Assembly: GCA_040752855.1 (NCBI GenBank)
Contig: JBFMHP010000001.1
Location: forward strand, 1-64,000
Source: JBFMHP01 sp040752855
Lineage (GTDB): Bacteria; Pseudomonadota; Gammaproteobacteria; RBG-16-57-12
Length of the DNA stretch: 64,000 bases
Direction of reading: 5' to 3'
The translations under genes and the position numbers were made by a program. The notes beneath the pieces were generated by a model. It saw nothing but the letters and a program-made list of their open reading frames with translations, did no database searches and was not told the DNA's origin. Positions 41,073 through 50,225 of this stretch are shown in pieces; position 1 is the first letter of the stretch, and each line of letters opens with the position of its first letter.

Positions 41073-43241
41073 TCAGAGCGTCCGCAGATTCGCGTACGCC
41101 AGCATCAACCACTTGCTGCCGCAGTCATCGAAACTCACCTGTACACGCGCATGACTGCCGCTGCCTTCGTAATTCACCACGATCCCGTCGCCGAATTTCG
41201 CGTGGCTCACGCGCTGACCCAAGGACAATGTCGGCTCCTCGACGGCAAAGCGACCGGAGCCGCCTGATGCATAGGCGGCCACCGGGCTGGCCTGGCTGCG
41301 CAGCCGCACCTCGCGCAAATATTCCGCCGGGATCTCGCTGATGAAACGCGAGGGCGACATGTAGCTTTCCTTGCCATGCAAGCGGCGGTTTTCCGCATAG
41401 GTGATGTAGAGCTGCTGCATGGCGCGGGTGATGCCGACGTAACACAACCGCCGCTCCTCCTCGATGCGCCCCGGCTCGCTGCTCGACATCTGATGCGGAA
41501 ACAACCCCTCCTCCATGCCGCTCAAGAATACCAGCGGAAACTCCAGCCCCTTGGCCGAGTGCAGCGTCATCATCTGCACGCAATCCTCGCCAGGCTCGGC
41601 CTGGCCCTCACCGGCCTCGAGCGCAGCCAGCGCGAGGAAGGCCGAAAGCGTATCGAGCCCCTCGTCTTCCTCGTCATCGTATTCGAACTGGCGCGCGGCG
41701 CTGATGAGTTCCTCGAGGTTCTCCACCCGCGCGCGGCCCTTTTCGCCCTTCTCCTTCTGGAAGTGCGCGATGAGTCCGCTCATCTGCAGCATGTGTTCGA
41801 CTTGTTCGTGCAGCTCCAAACCATCGACCGCCTGCGCGAGCTTTTCGATCAGGACGAGAAATTCTGCGATCGCTGCGCAGGCGCGCGCTGGCAGCAGCTT
41901 TTCGTCAACCAAGGCGCGCGCGGCCTGCCACAGGGTGAGATCACGGCCGCGCGCGACCTCGCGCACCGCCTCCACCGAACGCTCGCCGACGCCGCGCGTC
42001 GGAGTGTTGACGATGCGCTCAAAGGAGGCGTCATCGGCGCGGTTGTTGATCAGGCGCAGATAGGCCAGGGCGTCCTTGATCTCGGCGCGCTCGAAGAAGC
42101 GCAGGCCGCCATACACACGATACGGGATGCCTGCTTGCAGCATCGCCTCTTCCAGCACGCGCGATTGCGCGTTGGAGCGATAGAGGATGGCCGTCTCCGC
42201 GCGCCGCCCGCCGTGGCCGACCCATTTCTGGATCGCCTGGGCGATGAAGCGCGCCTCATCCAATTCATTGAAGGCGTTGTAGAGCAGGATCGGCTCGCCC
42301 TCCTCGCCTTCGGTCCACAGCGTCTTGCCGAGGCGTTCGCGGTTGTGGCCGATCAGGGCGTTGGCGGCGTTCAGGATGTTGCCCGTGGAGCGGTAGTTCT
42401 GCTCCAGGCGCACCGTGTGCGTATTCGGAAAATCGCGGCTCAACTGATGGATGTTTTCGATGCGCGCCCCGCGCCAGCCGTAAATCGATTGATCATCATC
42501 GCCGACGGCGAAGATCGGCGTGCGCGTGCCGCATAGCATCCGCAGCCAGGCGTATTGCAGGGCGTTGGTGTCCTGGAATTCATCGACCAGCACGAAACGA
42601 AAGCGCTGCTGATAGTGTTGCAGGATCGCCGGATGCTTGAGCCACAGCTCGTGCGAGCGCAGCAGGAGTTCCGCGAAATCCACCAGCCCGGCGCGCCGGC
42701 ACATGTCTTCATAGGCCTGATAGATCTGGATGCAGCCCTTGAGATACGGATCGCCGTTGTGTTCGAGATGCTGCGGACGCTGGCCCTCGTCCTTGCAGTT
42801 GTTGATGAACCACTGCAGCTGTTTCGGCGGCCACTGTTCCTCGTCGATCTGGAGCTCGCGGATTACGCGCTTCACCGCGCGGTACTGATCGTCGCTGTCG
42901 AGGATCTGAAAGCCCTGCGGCAGCTCGGCCTCCTTCCAGTGCGTGCGCAGCAGGCGATGCGCCAGGCTGTGGAAGGTGCCGACCCACATGCCGCCGATAT
43001 GAAACCCGAGCAGTTCCTCGATGCGCCGGCGCATCTCGGCGGCGGCCTTGTTGGTGAAGGTGACCGCAAGGATACTGAACGGCGAGGCGTGCTCGACCTG
43101 CAACAGCCAGGCAATGCGGTGCACCAACACGCGCGTCTTGCCGCTGCCGGCGCCGGCGAGCACCAGGGTATTGCCCGGGGGCGCGCAAACAGCCTCGCGC
43201 TGGGCCTCGTTGAGGCCGTCGATGATCGGTGAGATATCCAT
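41073..43241 (-). CDS. uvrD: DNA helicase II UvrD
   Basis: A 722-residue superfamily 1A helicase that unwinds DNA 3' to 5' in nucleotide-excision and mismatch repair. Walker A is AGAGSGKTRVLVHR near residue 32, followed by TFTNKAAAEM (Ia), VDEFQDTN (II), GDDDQSIYGWRG (III), LEQNYRST (IV), MTLHSAKGLEFPLVFLSGME (V) and EERRLCYVGITRA (VI). The C-terminal tail with GQRVSHAKFGDGIVVNYEG is the Tudor-like RNA-polymerase-binding domain of UvrD/PcrA. Length matches E. coli UvrD (720). It is followed upstream by a small conserved protein gene on the same strand. Confidence 0.96.
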   Translation of the reverse strand: MDISPIIDGLNEAQREAVCAPPGNTLVLAGAGSGKTRVLVHRIAWLLQVEHASPFSILAVTFTNKAAAEMRRRIEELLGFHIGGMWVGTFHSLAHRLLRTHWKEAELPQGFQILDSDDQYRAVKRVIRELQIDEEQWPPKQLQWFINNCKDEGQRPQHLEHNGDPYLKGCIQIYQAYEDMCRRAGLVDFAELLLRSHELWLKHPAILQHYQQRFRFVLVDEFQDTNALQYAWLRMLCGTRTPIFAVGDDDQSIYGWRGARIENIHQLSRDFPNTHTVRLEQNYRSTGNILNAANALIGHNRERLGKTLWTEGEEGEPILLYNAFNELDEARFIAQAIQKWVGHGGRRAETAILYRSNAQSRVLEEAMLQAGIPYRVYGGLRFFERAEIKDALAYLRLINNRADDASFERIVNTPTRGVGERSVEAVREVARGRDLTLWQAARALVDEKLLPARACAAIAEFLVLIEKLAQAVDGLELHEQVEHMLQMSGLIAHFQKEKGEKGRARVENLEELISAARQFEYDDEEDEGLDTLSAFLALAALEAGEGQAEPGEDCVQMMTLHSAKGLEFPLVFLSGMEEGLFPHQMSSSEPGRIEEERRLCYVGITRAMQQLYITYAENRRLHGKESYMSPSRFISEIPAEYLREVRLRSQASPVAAYASGGSGRFAVEEPTLSLGQRVSHAKFGDGIVVNYEGSGSHARVQVSFDDCGSKWLMLAYANLRTL

Positions 43242-43300
43242 GCCGGCATTCTAACAGATCGGCGGGAAGCTGCGGGCGTTCAATGCGGGCATATATCCCT

Positions 43301-43322
43301 GCAGGAGCAAGCTTCAGCTTGC
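43301..43322. repeat. Short hairpin, family D
   Basis: GCAGGAGCAAGCTTCAGCTTGC forms a small stem (GCAAGCT/AGCTTGC with short loop) and carries the GGAGCAAG motif of family D. It lies between uvrD and the small gene at 43353. Confidence 0.6.
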
Positions 43323-43352
43323 CCCATAGGGAGTAGGCGGGCGAGAGCGGAA

Positions 43353-43562
43353 TCAGCGCTGACGATAGTTGCTGTCGATCCAGCAGCGCGGCAGGCCTTC
43401 CCCGGACGGGAACAGGAGGTCCGCTTTTTCGAAGGTAGCGGGGTCCTGCAATTCCTCGCCGCTGTGGAAGCGCGCGGCCACTTTGTCGCGGAACGGATCG
43501 ACCAGCGAATTGACGTCCAACACCTCCACCAGATCGCCGCTCGGTTTGTGTTTTAGATACAT
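43353..43562 (-). CDS. Small conserved protein of unknown function
   Basis: A 69-residue protein: MYLKHKPSGDLVEVLDVNSL, then PFRDKVAARFHSGEELQDPA and a tail ending LPRCWIDSNYRQR. A very strong AAAGGAGG site lies 4 bases before the ATG, which supports real expression. Similar small proteins occur in sulfur-oxidising and related proteobacteria and are sometimes labelled acetyltransferase, but nothing in the sequence shows an acetyl-CoA site. Role unknown. Confidence 0.75.
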   Translation of the reverse strand: MYLKHKPSGDLVEVLDVNSLVDPFRDKVAARFHSGEELQDPATFEKADLLFPSGEGLPRCWIDSNYRQR

Positions 43563-43685
43563 ACAACCTCCTTTATTGGGGCAGCTTTTTGCTCTGCTAT
43601 TTCAACTATAGATCATCTCGGCTGGCCTGAGGGATGCATTGCTATATAATCAAGGCAGGTTGCGAACCCCCGAAAAGGAATACCT

Positions 43686-44288
43686 ATGCGTGAAGATGAT
43701 GATCGTAACTACCAGCTCAATGCCCACGATGCGCTGATCATTGTCGATGTGCAGAACGACTTTTTGCCCGGCGGCGCCCTGGCCGTGCGCCATGGCGATG
43801 CGGTCATCGAGCCGCTCAATCGCATGATCGAGTTGTTCAAGGGCAAAGACTGCCCCATTATCGCCACGCGCGACTGGCATCCCCAGGATCACTGTTCTTT
43901 CAAGGCCCAAGGTGGTCCCTGGCCGGTGCATTGCGTGGCCGAAAGCAAGGGCGCGCTGTTTCCCAAGGAGCTGCGCCTGCCGAAGAGCGCCTGGATCATC
44001 TCCAAGGCCACCACCGCCGCGCGCGATGCCTATTCCGGCTTCGACGGCACCGATCTGGCCGAGCGCCTCAAAGCGCAGAAGATCAAGCGCGTCTGGGTCG
44101 GCGGATTGGCGACCGATTACTGCGTGCGCCAGACCGTGCTCGACGCCCTCAAACTCGGGTTGGACGTGATGGTGCTGTTCGAGGCCGTGCGCGCCGTGAA
44201 CCTCAAACCCGGCGACGGGGATCGCGCCATCGACGAGATGGAAGATGCCGGTGCCATCTGCGTGACCCTCGCCGAAGTGGCGCCCTGA
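43686..44288 (+). CDS. pncA: Nicotinamidase
   Basis: A 200-residue isochorismatase-fold hydrolase that deamidates nicotinamide to nicotinate. The triad is complete: D21 (IVDVQNDFLPGGAL), K107 (IISKATTA) and C146 (GLATDYCVRQT). Metal ligands D62 and H65 lie in ATRDWHPQDHCSF. Its stop codon shares a base with the next start (TGATG), so it is coupled to the phosphoribosyltransferase that uses its product. Together they form the Preiss-Handler NAD salvage entry. Confidence 0.96.
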   Translation: MREDDDRNYQLNAHDALIIVDVQNDFLPGGALAVRHGDAVIEPLNRMIELFKGKDCPIIATRDWHPQDHCSFKAQGGPWPVHCVAESKGALFPKELRLPKSAWIISKATTAARDAYSGFDGTDLAERLKAQKIKRVWVGGLATDYCVRQTVLDALKLGLDVMVLFEAVRAVNLKPGDGDRAIDEMEDAGAICVTLAEVAP

Positions 44289-45625
44289 TGCATCGTGCGA
44301 GCGCGCTGCTCACCGACCTCTATCAATTGACCATGCTCCAGAGTTATCTGGAGCATGACCTGAATCAAACCGCGGTCTTTGAATTCTTTGTGCGCAAGCT
44401 GCCGTCGGAGCGCAATTTCCTGGTCGCCGCCGGGCTGGAGCAGGTGCTGCAATATCTGGAATCCTTGCAGCTCAGCCCCGAGGAACTGCAATGGTTGGAA
44501 GACAGCGGCCGTTTCAGTCGCGCGCTGATCGACTATCTGGCGAACCTGCGCTTTACCGGCGATGTGCACGCCATGTCCGAGGGCACGGTGTTCTTCGCCG
44601 ATGAGCCGATCTTGCGCATCACCGCTCCCCTGCCCCTGGCGCAATTGCTCGAAACCCGCATCATCAATCTGCTCCACTTCCAGACCTTGATCGCCAGCAA
44701 GGCCGCGCGCATGGTGCTGGCCGCGCCGGATCGACTGCTGGTCGATTTCGGCCTGCGCCGCGCCCATGGCGAGGAGGCCGGATTGCTCGCCGCGCGCGCC
44801 GCCTATCTGGCCGGCATGACCGGCACCGCCACGGTGCAGGCCGCGCCCTGTTTCGGCATCCCCATCTTCGGCACCATGGCCCATTCGTATGTGCTGGCCC
44901 ACGACGACGAATACACCGCCTTTGAACACTTCGCCCGCAGCTACCCGCAGGGCTCCACCCTGCTGATCGATACCTACGACACCGAGGCGGCCGCCGCGAA
45001 GGTCGTGCGCCTGGCGCAGGCGCTTGCCCCGGAGGGAATTTCGATCCGCGCCGTGCGCCTCGACAGCGGGGATCTGCATGCGCACGCCGTGCGGGTGCGG
45101 AAGATCCTCGATGATGGCGGCTGCGGTGAGATCAAGATCTTCGCCAGCGGCAACCTCGATGAATACGTCCTGGCCGAATTACTGGCGAAGGGCGCGCCGA
45201 TCGACGGCTTCGGCGTCGGCACCCGGCTGGATACCTCCGCCGATGTGCCCTACCTCGATTGCGCCTACAAACTCCAGGAATACGCCGGCATCGCCCGGCG
45301 CAAGCTCTCCGAAGGCAAGGCCACCTGGCCGGGGCGTAAGCAGGTCTACCGGCGCTACGATGAGGCGGGTCGCCTGTGCGGCGATGTGCTGACTACGGCG
45401 GATGATGTGCAGGACGGCACGGCGCTGCTGCAAGCGGTGATGCAAAGCGGCCGTCGCACAGGACCGCCCCTTACCCTGGACGAAAGCCGCGCCCACTGCG
45501 CCCGGCAATTGAACGCCCTGCCGCCCGCGCTGCGCCGGCTCGATCCGCACCCGCCGTTTCCGGTCACTGTCTCCCCTGCCCTGCACGCGCTCGCTAGCGC
45601 GGTCGACCAGCGGCTGCGGTATTAA
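44288..45625 (+). CDS. pncB: Nicotinate phosphoribosyltransferase
   Basis: A 445-residue enzyme joining nicotinate and PRPP to nicotinate mononucleotide with ATP use. Features include LLTDLYQLTMLQSYLEHDLN at the N-terminus, the phospho-His loop DFGLRRAHGEEAGL, TVQAAPCFGIPIFGTMAHSY and DTYDTEAAAAKVV, ending with a GVGTRLDTSADVPYLDCAYK substrate region. This is the type related to PncB2 of many bacteria. The ATG overlaps the pncA stop. A longer frame reaching back into pncA is not used. Confidence 0.95.
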   Translation: MHRASALLTDLYQLTMLQSYLEHDLNQTAVFEFFVRKLPSERNFLVAAGLEQVLQYLESLQLSPEELQWLEDSGRFSRALIDYLANLRFTGDVHAMSEGTVFFADEPILRITAPLPLAQLLETRIINLLHFQTLIASKAARMVLAAPDRLLVDFGLRRAHGEEAGLLAARAAYLAGMTGTATVQAAPCFGIPIFGTMAHSYVLAHDDEYTAFEHFARSYPQGSTLLIDTYDTEAAAAKVVRLAQALAPEGISIRAVRLDSGDLHAHAVRVRKILDDGGCGEIKIFASGNLDEYVLAELLAKGAPIDGFGVGTRLDTSADVPYLDCAYKLQEYAGIARRKLSEGKATWPGRKQVYRRYDEAGRLCGDVLTTADDVQDGTALLQAVMQSGRRTGPPLTLDESRAHCARQLNALPPALRRLDPHPPFPVTVSPALHALASAVDQRLRY

Positions 45626-45774
45626 CCTTCAACAGCCAAGTCTTTGTATCAGCGATAATTCATTACTCAATTACTTAATTCAAAGAAGGTTATTTAAAGC
45701 CCCTTCTCCGCCCTGCCGATACCCTGAATAAGACGGTCAACGCCGCGCCACTCGCGCGGTTCGAGGGCTTGGCA

Positions 45775-46683
45775 ATGAGATACTGCATCGCACTGATCAT
45801 GAGTTTCTGCTTTTGCATTCCATCGGGCATCGCCGCCAGCGATGGCCAGGCCGGCTGGACAGCGTACAACACCGGCGACTACGCCACCGCGCTGAAGGAG
45901 TGGCAGCCACTGGCCGAGGCCGGCAATTCCGAATCCCAATACATGCTGGGCTATATGTACATGGTGGGCCAGGGCGTGCTGTATGATTCGGCCAAATCGC
46001 TGCACTGGTTCACCCGCGCCGCCGAGACCGGCTATCCGCCCGCCCAGTTCGCCCTCGCCTCGCTCTATGAACATGGCACGGGCGTGCAACAGAGCAATGA
46101 ACGGGCCATGCACTGGTATGAACAAGCCGCGCTCGCCGGTTTTTCCCAGGCCCAGTTCTATCTTGGATATCTATATACCGAAGGCCAAATGGTCCCACAG
46201 AATTACGAGATCGCGCTCAAGTGGTATCGCACCGCGGCGGACAACGGCGATCCGGCGGCGCAAAACAATCTGGGCTTGATGTATTTGAGCGGTGAGGGTG
46301 TCGATCAGGATGCCGAGCAGGCGCTGCATTGGCTGCGGGAGGCCGCCGAGCAGGATCTGCCCCAGGCCCAGCGCATGCTCGGCGAGCTGTACGCCGAGGG
46401 CAAGATCGTCAAACAGGACTACTATATCGCGGTCGAATGGTTCTTCCGGGCCGCCCGCCAGGGCGATGTGACCGCCAAATACCATCTGGGCAAGATGTAT
46501 GCGCGCGGCATCGGCGTCATGCGCAATATCGACAACGCCAAGCGCTGGCTGAAATCGGCTGCCGATGAGGGTCTTGCGATGGCCGAGGATGAGCTGGCCG
46601 ATCTCAATCGCGCCCAGGCGATCAATCGCGCCAAATACCCGCTGCCCAAGACCATCAGCAGCCGGTATAACGACTTCAGCTAG
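45775..46683 (+). CDS. Exported Sel1-repeat (TPR-like) protein
   Basis: A 302-residue protein with a signal peptide (MRYCIALIMSFCFCIPSGIA) and about six to seven Sel1 repeats of 36 residues, each with the A..LG.MY..G.GV..D...A..W...AA..G pattern, for example AQNNLGLMYLSGEGVDQDAE and AKYHLGKMYARGIGVMRNID. Such solenoids scaffold protein-protein contacts at the envelope. I use the ATG at 45775; a TTG six bases upstream is also in frame. It converges on trhP, and the two ends overlap by 8 bases. Confidence 0.9.
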   Translation: MRYCIALIMSFCFCIPSGIAASDGQAGWTAYNTGDYATALKEWQPLAEAGNSESQYMLGYMYMVGQGVLYDSAKSLHWFTRAAETGYPPAQFALASLYEHGTGVQQSNERAMHWYEQAALAGFSQAQFYLGYLYTEGQMVPQNYEIALKWYRTAADNGDPAAQNNLGLMYLSGEGVDQDAEQALHWLREAAEQDLPQAQRMLGELYAEGKIVKQDYYIAVEWFFRAARQGDVTAKYHLGKMYARGIGVMRNIDNAKRWLKSAADEGLAMAEDELADLNRAQAINRAKYPLPKTISSRYNDFS

Positions 46684-48028
46684 CCAGACGCTTCGCCAGC
46701 AACCCCATCTTCACCTCGGACGTCGGCACTGCGATGCGCACGACGTGGCCGCCGCCCGGCACTTCCTGCACCGGATTGCCCGCCTTGTCCTCGATGTGCG
46801 AGAGCACGAAGCGCTGGTTGCCGCCCGGCAGCACGAGTTCGATCTCATCGCCCACGGCGAATTTGTTCTTGGCCAGGATCTCCGCCAGTTGCTTCTCTTG
46901 ATTATATCCGGTGACCTCGCCGACGAATTGCGCCTGCTCACTGCGCGAGATGCCTTCGAGATAGTTCTGATGTTCGGCGGTGTGGTGGCGCTGGTAGAAG
47001 CCATCGGTGTAGCCACGGCTGGAGAGCTGTTCCAGGGCGCCGAGCAGGGTGGGGTCGAACGGGCGGCCGGCCACGGCATCATCGATGGCGCGGCGATAGA
47101 CCTGCGCAGTGCGCGCCACATAATAATGCGACTTGGTCCGCCCCTCGATCTTCAGTGAATCCACGCCGATGCGCGCCAGCCGATGCACATGTTCCACTGC
47201 GCGAAGATCCTTCGAATTCATGATGTAGGTACCGTTTTCGTCCTCCATGATCGGCATGTATTCGCCGGGGCGGTTTGGTTCCTCGATCAGGTAGACGTAA
47301 TCGGCAAGCGGGTGGCGCGGCAGATCACCGCAAGAGGAGAGGACCGGTTGGTTCATCGCCTCGAAGGCCTTGAAGTCGATCTTCTGGATGTCGCCGCTCA
47401 CATCGGTCTGGCCCGAGCCCAGCTTATATTCCCAGCGGCAGGCGTTGGTGCAGGTGCCTTGGTTGGGATCGCGGTGATTGAAATAGCCGGAGAGCAGACA
47501 ACGGCCGGAGTAGGCGATGCACAGCGCACCGTGGACGAAGACCTCCAGCTCCATGTCGGGGCAGCGCTGGCGGATGTCCTCGATCTCATCGAGCGAGAGT
47601 TCGCGCGAGAGGATCACCCGCGAGATGCCGACCGACTGCCAGAACTTCACCGCCGCGTAATTCACCGCATTGGCCTGCACCGAGAGATGGATCGGCACCT
47701 CAGGCCAGCGCTCGCGCACCAGCATGATCAGACCGGGATCGGCCATGATCAGCGCATCCGGCTTGAGCGCAATCACCGGAGCGATGTCCGCCAGATAGGT
47801 ATCCACCTTGCGGTTATGCGGGATGACATTGCTCGCCAAAAAGAAGTGCTTGCCCTGGGCGTGGGCCTCGTTGATGCCGATCGCGAGATTGGCCAGATCG
47901 AAATCGTTATTGCGCACGCGCAGGCTGTAGCGCGGCTGGCCGGCATACACCGCATCCGCGCCGAAGGCGAAGGCGTACCGCATATTGTTGAGGGTGCCGG
48001 CGGGGCAGAGTAATTCGGGTGCTTTCAT
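46676..48028 (-). CDS. trhP: U32 peptidase-family tRNA hydroxylation protein TrhP (YegQ)
   Basis: A 450-residue protein, the size of E. coli YegQ/TrhP (453), which is needed for prephenate-dependent 5-hydroxylation of uridine 34 in tRNAs. The start MKAPELLCPAGTLNNMRYAF is typical, and the cysteine set in GALCIAYSGRCLLS and GTCTNACRW forms the iron-sulfur or metal site of U32 proteins. Despite the peptidase name, no proteolysis is expected. The gene is monocistronic with a short leader. Confidence 0.92.
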   Translation of the reverse strand: MKAPELLCPAGTLNNMRYAFAFGADAVYAGQPRYSLRVRNNDFDLANLAIGINEAHAQGKHFFLASNVIPHNRKVDTYLADIAPVIALKPDALIMADPGLIMLVRERWPEVPIHLSVQANAVNYAAVKFWQSVGISRVILSRELSLDEIEDIRQRCPDMELEVFVHGALCIAYSGRCLLSGYFNHRDPNQGTCTNACRWEYKLGSGQTDVSGDIQKIDFKAFEAMNQPVLSSCGDLPRHPLADYVYLIEEPNRPGEYMPIMEDENGTYIMNSKDLRAVEHVHRLARIGVDSLKIEGRTKSHYYVARTAQVYRRAIDDAVAGRPFDPTLLGALEQLSSRGYTDGFYQRHHTAEHQNYLEGISRSEQAQFVGEVTGYNQEKQLAEILAKNKFAVGDEIELVLPGGNQRFVLSHIEDKAGNPVQEVPGGGHVVRIAVPTSEVKMGLLAKRLAS

Positions 48029-48221
48029 CGGTGAGTACTGCTTGGGTTACAGAAATGAGGCGCCATTATAACCGAGCAGGCAAGTGGGGTGTTAGCGCCC
48101 TCCTTGACGAACAGAGTTTAGTCCCTTCTACGCCAAGGACTTATGCCCCTTTAGGGCAAAGGTGAGTTAGGCAATCAAAAAATTCGGCACACACGAGGCA
48201 AGGTTCACTATGCCCCCCAGT
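48029..48221. other. Intergenic region, AT-richer, no gene
   Basis: Between trhP and the first lipoprotein; no hairpin, gene or repeat stands out. Base composition drops here and stays lower through about 51.4 kb. Confidence 0.4.
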
Positions 48222-48896
48222 TTACTTCGGCATGCCGATGGAGAGGGTTTTTAACAGTTCTAAAGCAAGGATAAAATCAGGTGTGGAGTCAAATGTTTTC
48301 GGCAACCTTGAGTCATGCACCATGATGAGTTTATTGACCTGCTCTTTTGCAGCGCCAGTTTTCGATCTGATCACGGGGTATGTTTCGTCCCACTTGTCCT
48401 CAACTGTTATCGTTACCTTTCCCGATAGCCCACCTAGAAAATCGCGCTTTGCGGACATATCGATTCGCAGATTTCCGATGTAATACCTCTGGCCTTTCTC
48501 AGGGACACTGAAGCCGACCTGTGGCACAATGAAATAACTTCCACTCCACTGATCACGATATTCGATTTTATTTATGACATATGTCCCGGGATCGAGCATC
48601 CATACAAAATGTCCGGTCTCAGTTATTGAGTAGTTGATCCTTGCCCTGTCTTCAATCCGAACTAATTGTGGCGTCATATCCGATCCAAAAATTCCTTTAC
48701 TAAAGGTCTTTTCTTTCCCGCCAAAAATCCACTCTATGCGCCCCATTACGACAGATTTATTTCCCGAAGCCAGTTCTTGATGTAATTGTGTTGAGTCTTC
48801 AATCGTTTTTTCAAATGAAGCACACGACACAATGAGACAGAAAAGCGCTATAAGAACAACTAACCGACACTGGCATGCTGCACTTACATTTCTCAT
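48222..48896 (-). CDS. Lipoprotein of unknown function
   Basis: A 224-residue predicted lipoprotein. The signal peptide (about MRNVSAACQCRLVVLIALFC) ends in the lipobox LIVSC, with lipidation at that Cys. The mature part is beta-rich (GRIEWIFGGKEKTFSKGIFG, GHFVWMLDPGTYVINKIEYR, KRDFLGGLSGKVTITVEDKW) and resembles carboxypeptidase-regulatory or PEGA-like beta sandwiches, though I do not assign a family. The start at 48896 has GAGG 6 bases upstream. Codon use is AT-richer than in the core genes around it. It and the next lipoprotein gene lie in tandem on the minus strand. Confidence 0.7.
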   Translation of the reverse strand: MRNVSAACQCRLVVLIALFCLIVSCASFEKTIEDSTQLHQELASGNKSVVMGRIEWIFGGKEKTFSKGIFGSDMTPQLVRIEDRARINYSITETGHFVWMLDPGTYVINKIEYRDQWSGSYFIVPQVGFSVPEKGQRYYIGNLRIDMSAKRDFLGGLSGKVTITVEDKWDETYPVIRSKTGAAKEQVNKLIMVHDSRLPKTFDSTPDFILALELLKTLSIGMPK

Positions 48897-48963
48897 CGTC
48901 ATCCTCGTTTGGTATCGCCCTGCAGTTGCGAGGCACTGTATTCTTTAGGCCTCAATCAGAAAC

Positions 48964-49698
48964 TTAGTTTCTATGGACAGGAAGTAGCGTAACAACGCAC
49001 CCGGAAAGGTCGCTTTTGCTTGGCGCCTTTGTCATTTTGGGCCATGTGGCGAGCACTGCCTCCACATTGGGTCTAACCGTTATCTTCCCAGGCTCAATCA
49101 TGCCAACAAATATAAAACTAGAGTTCGTAAAATCACTAAAAACAAGCTTAGACTCAACGACGACACCTGGCGTTTTCACATCCCGCGATATATCTTCACG
49201 CTCGACGCGCTGGACGATCTGAACTTCAAAACCATCCTGCACTATACTGAGGCCAGTCAAAAAACCCCAGCGTACCCCGCTCGCCCAAGCAGATTGAATG
49301 CGCTCACATGACGGGGTTGCCTCGGCATGATACATTCCACCTACGTTCCGAAAACCACGGCGGTTGATGGCCTCACTATATGTTTTCAACTGGATCTCTT
49401 GTGCCGCGATGAATTGTGTGGCGTTCGATTGATTAATGGTTACAGGGCGACCATCGATTATTGTTTGAAGAGTAATATTAGGTTGTTTCTCCACCGCCCG
49501 TGACGCAAGCAGATTGAGACTGACCGCCATATAGCCAAGCGCTAGCCGCTCAGGCGAGGCATGCAGTGCCTGGTCTGGCCCGTCCACAACAGGACGTTGA
49601 GTGTGATCGGCGGCACAACTCGCCATTGTGAGGCAGATGCACAACAGAAACAGGGCCATCATTATGGAACTTATTCCGTTGTCATTTTTCGCTGTCAT
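48964..49698 (-). CDS. Second lipoprotein of unknown function
   Basis: A 244-residue predicted lipoprotein: signal segment SIMMALFLLCICLTMASC with the lipidated Cys followed by AADHTQ. Mature motifs are LGYMAVSLNLLASRAVEKQP, NATQFIAAQEIQLKTYSEAI and GVRWGFLTGLSIVQDGFEVQ. No known domain is recognised. The start used is the ATG at 49698. It lies upstream of the other lipoprotein gene on the same strand (about 70 bases apart), so they may form a small envelope operon. Composition is AT-richer than average for the window. Confidence 0.65.
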   Translation of the reverse strand: MTAKNDNGISSIMMALFLLCICLTMASCAADHTQRPVVDGPDQALHASPERLALGYMAVSLNLLASRAVEKQPNITLQTIIDGRPVTINQSNATQFIAAQEIQLKTYSEAINRRGFRNVGGMYHAEATPSCERIQSAWASGVRWGFLTGLSIVQDGFEVQIVQRVEREDISRDVKTPGVVVESKLVFSDFTNSSFIFVGMIEPGKITVRPNVEAVLATWPKMTKAPSKSDLSGCVVTLLPVHRN

Positions 49699-50225
49699 CT
49701 GGTCGGCACAAGGTGGCAAAGGATCAGGCACTGACTAAGCAAAGGCAGCGCAACCACTGTTATCCCCATAATTTTTAGAATAGACCGAACCATTGAGATT
49801 GCAACCACGCAAAAGAGTACACTTCTCGGAAGTGACAGACAGAAAAAATCCAGCACGGTAGGTTGGGCTGAGGAACGATGCCCAACATCACAACGGTCGC
49901 GTAAGGAAACATAAGCAATTGGGCGCAATAAGCCGTATATTGTTTGCTTCCTGCGTCAGCTCACCTACTTGCTATTCGTGGATGGCACGGCACGGTTAAC
50001 ACCTGCCACTCAAGGTAGGTTGGGTTGAGCGGTCTTGCGAAGCCCGACCATTACCCTGAAGACCATATATGGGCTTCCTTCGTCAGCCCAACCTACCGTT
50101 CTACCTGGCTCAACAATCGCCGCACCATGCGCACCACAATTCATTTGTCGTCCCGACCCCTGCAATGGTGCATGGAATGCACCCTACCTGCTGCAATGGT
50201 GCATGGAATGCACCCTACCTCCTGC
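49699..50225. repeat. Repeat-filled region (families B and A), no gene
   Basis: This 527-base space holds a 64-base family B copy (49858-49921), an inverted family B pair (GTAGGTTGGG at 50015-50024 facing CCCAACCTAC at 50087-50096) and two tandem family A copies (50163-50189, 50194-50220). Small open frames such as the one reading VSLRDRCDVGHRSSAQPT on the minus strand are encoded by the repeats and are not taken as genes. Confidence 0.85.
49858..49921. repeat. Dispersed repeat, family B, copy 1
   Basis: Starts GTAGGTTGGGCTGAGGAACG and ends GGAAACATAAGCAATTG; the copy at 51345-51408 matches at nearly all positions. Confidence 0.85.

Noticed and set aside
45624..45691. AACCTTC / GAAGGTT inverted repeat after pncB
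   Set aside because: Arms of only 7 bases with a 54-base loop; likely chance.
49695..49928. Small minus-strand frame reading RSSAQPT
   Set aside because: Translated family B repeat; the same peptide appears at 51227-51433 from the other copy.
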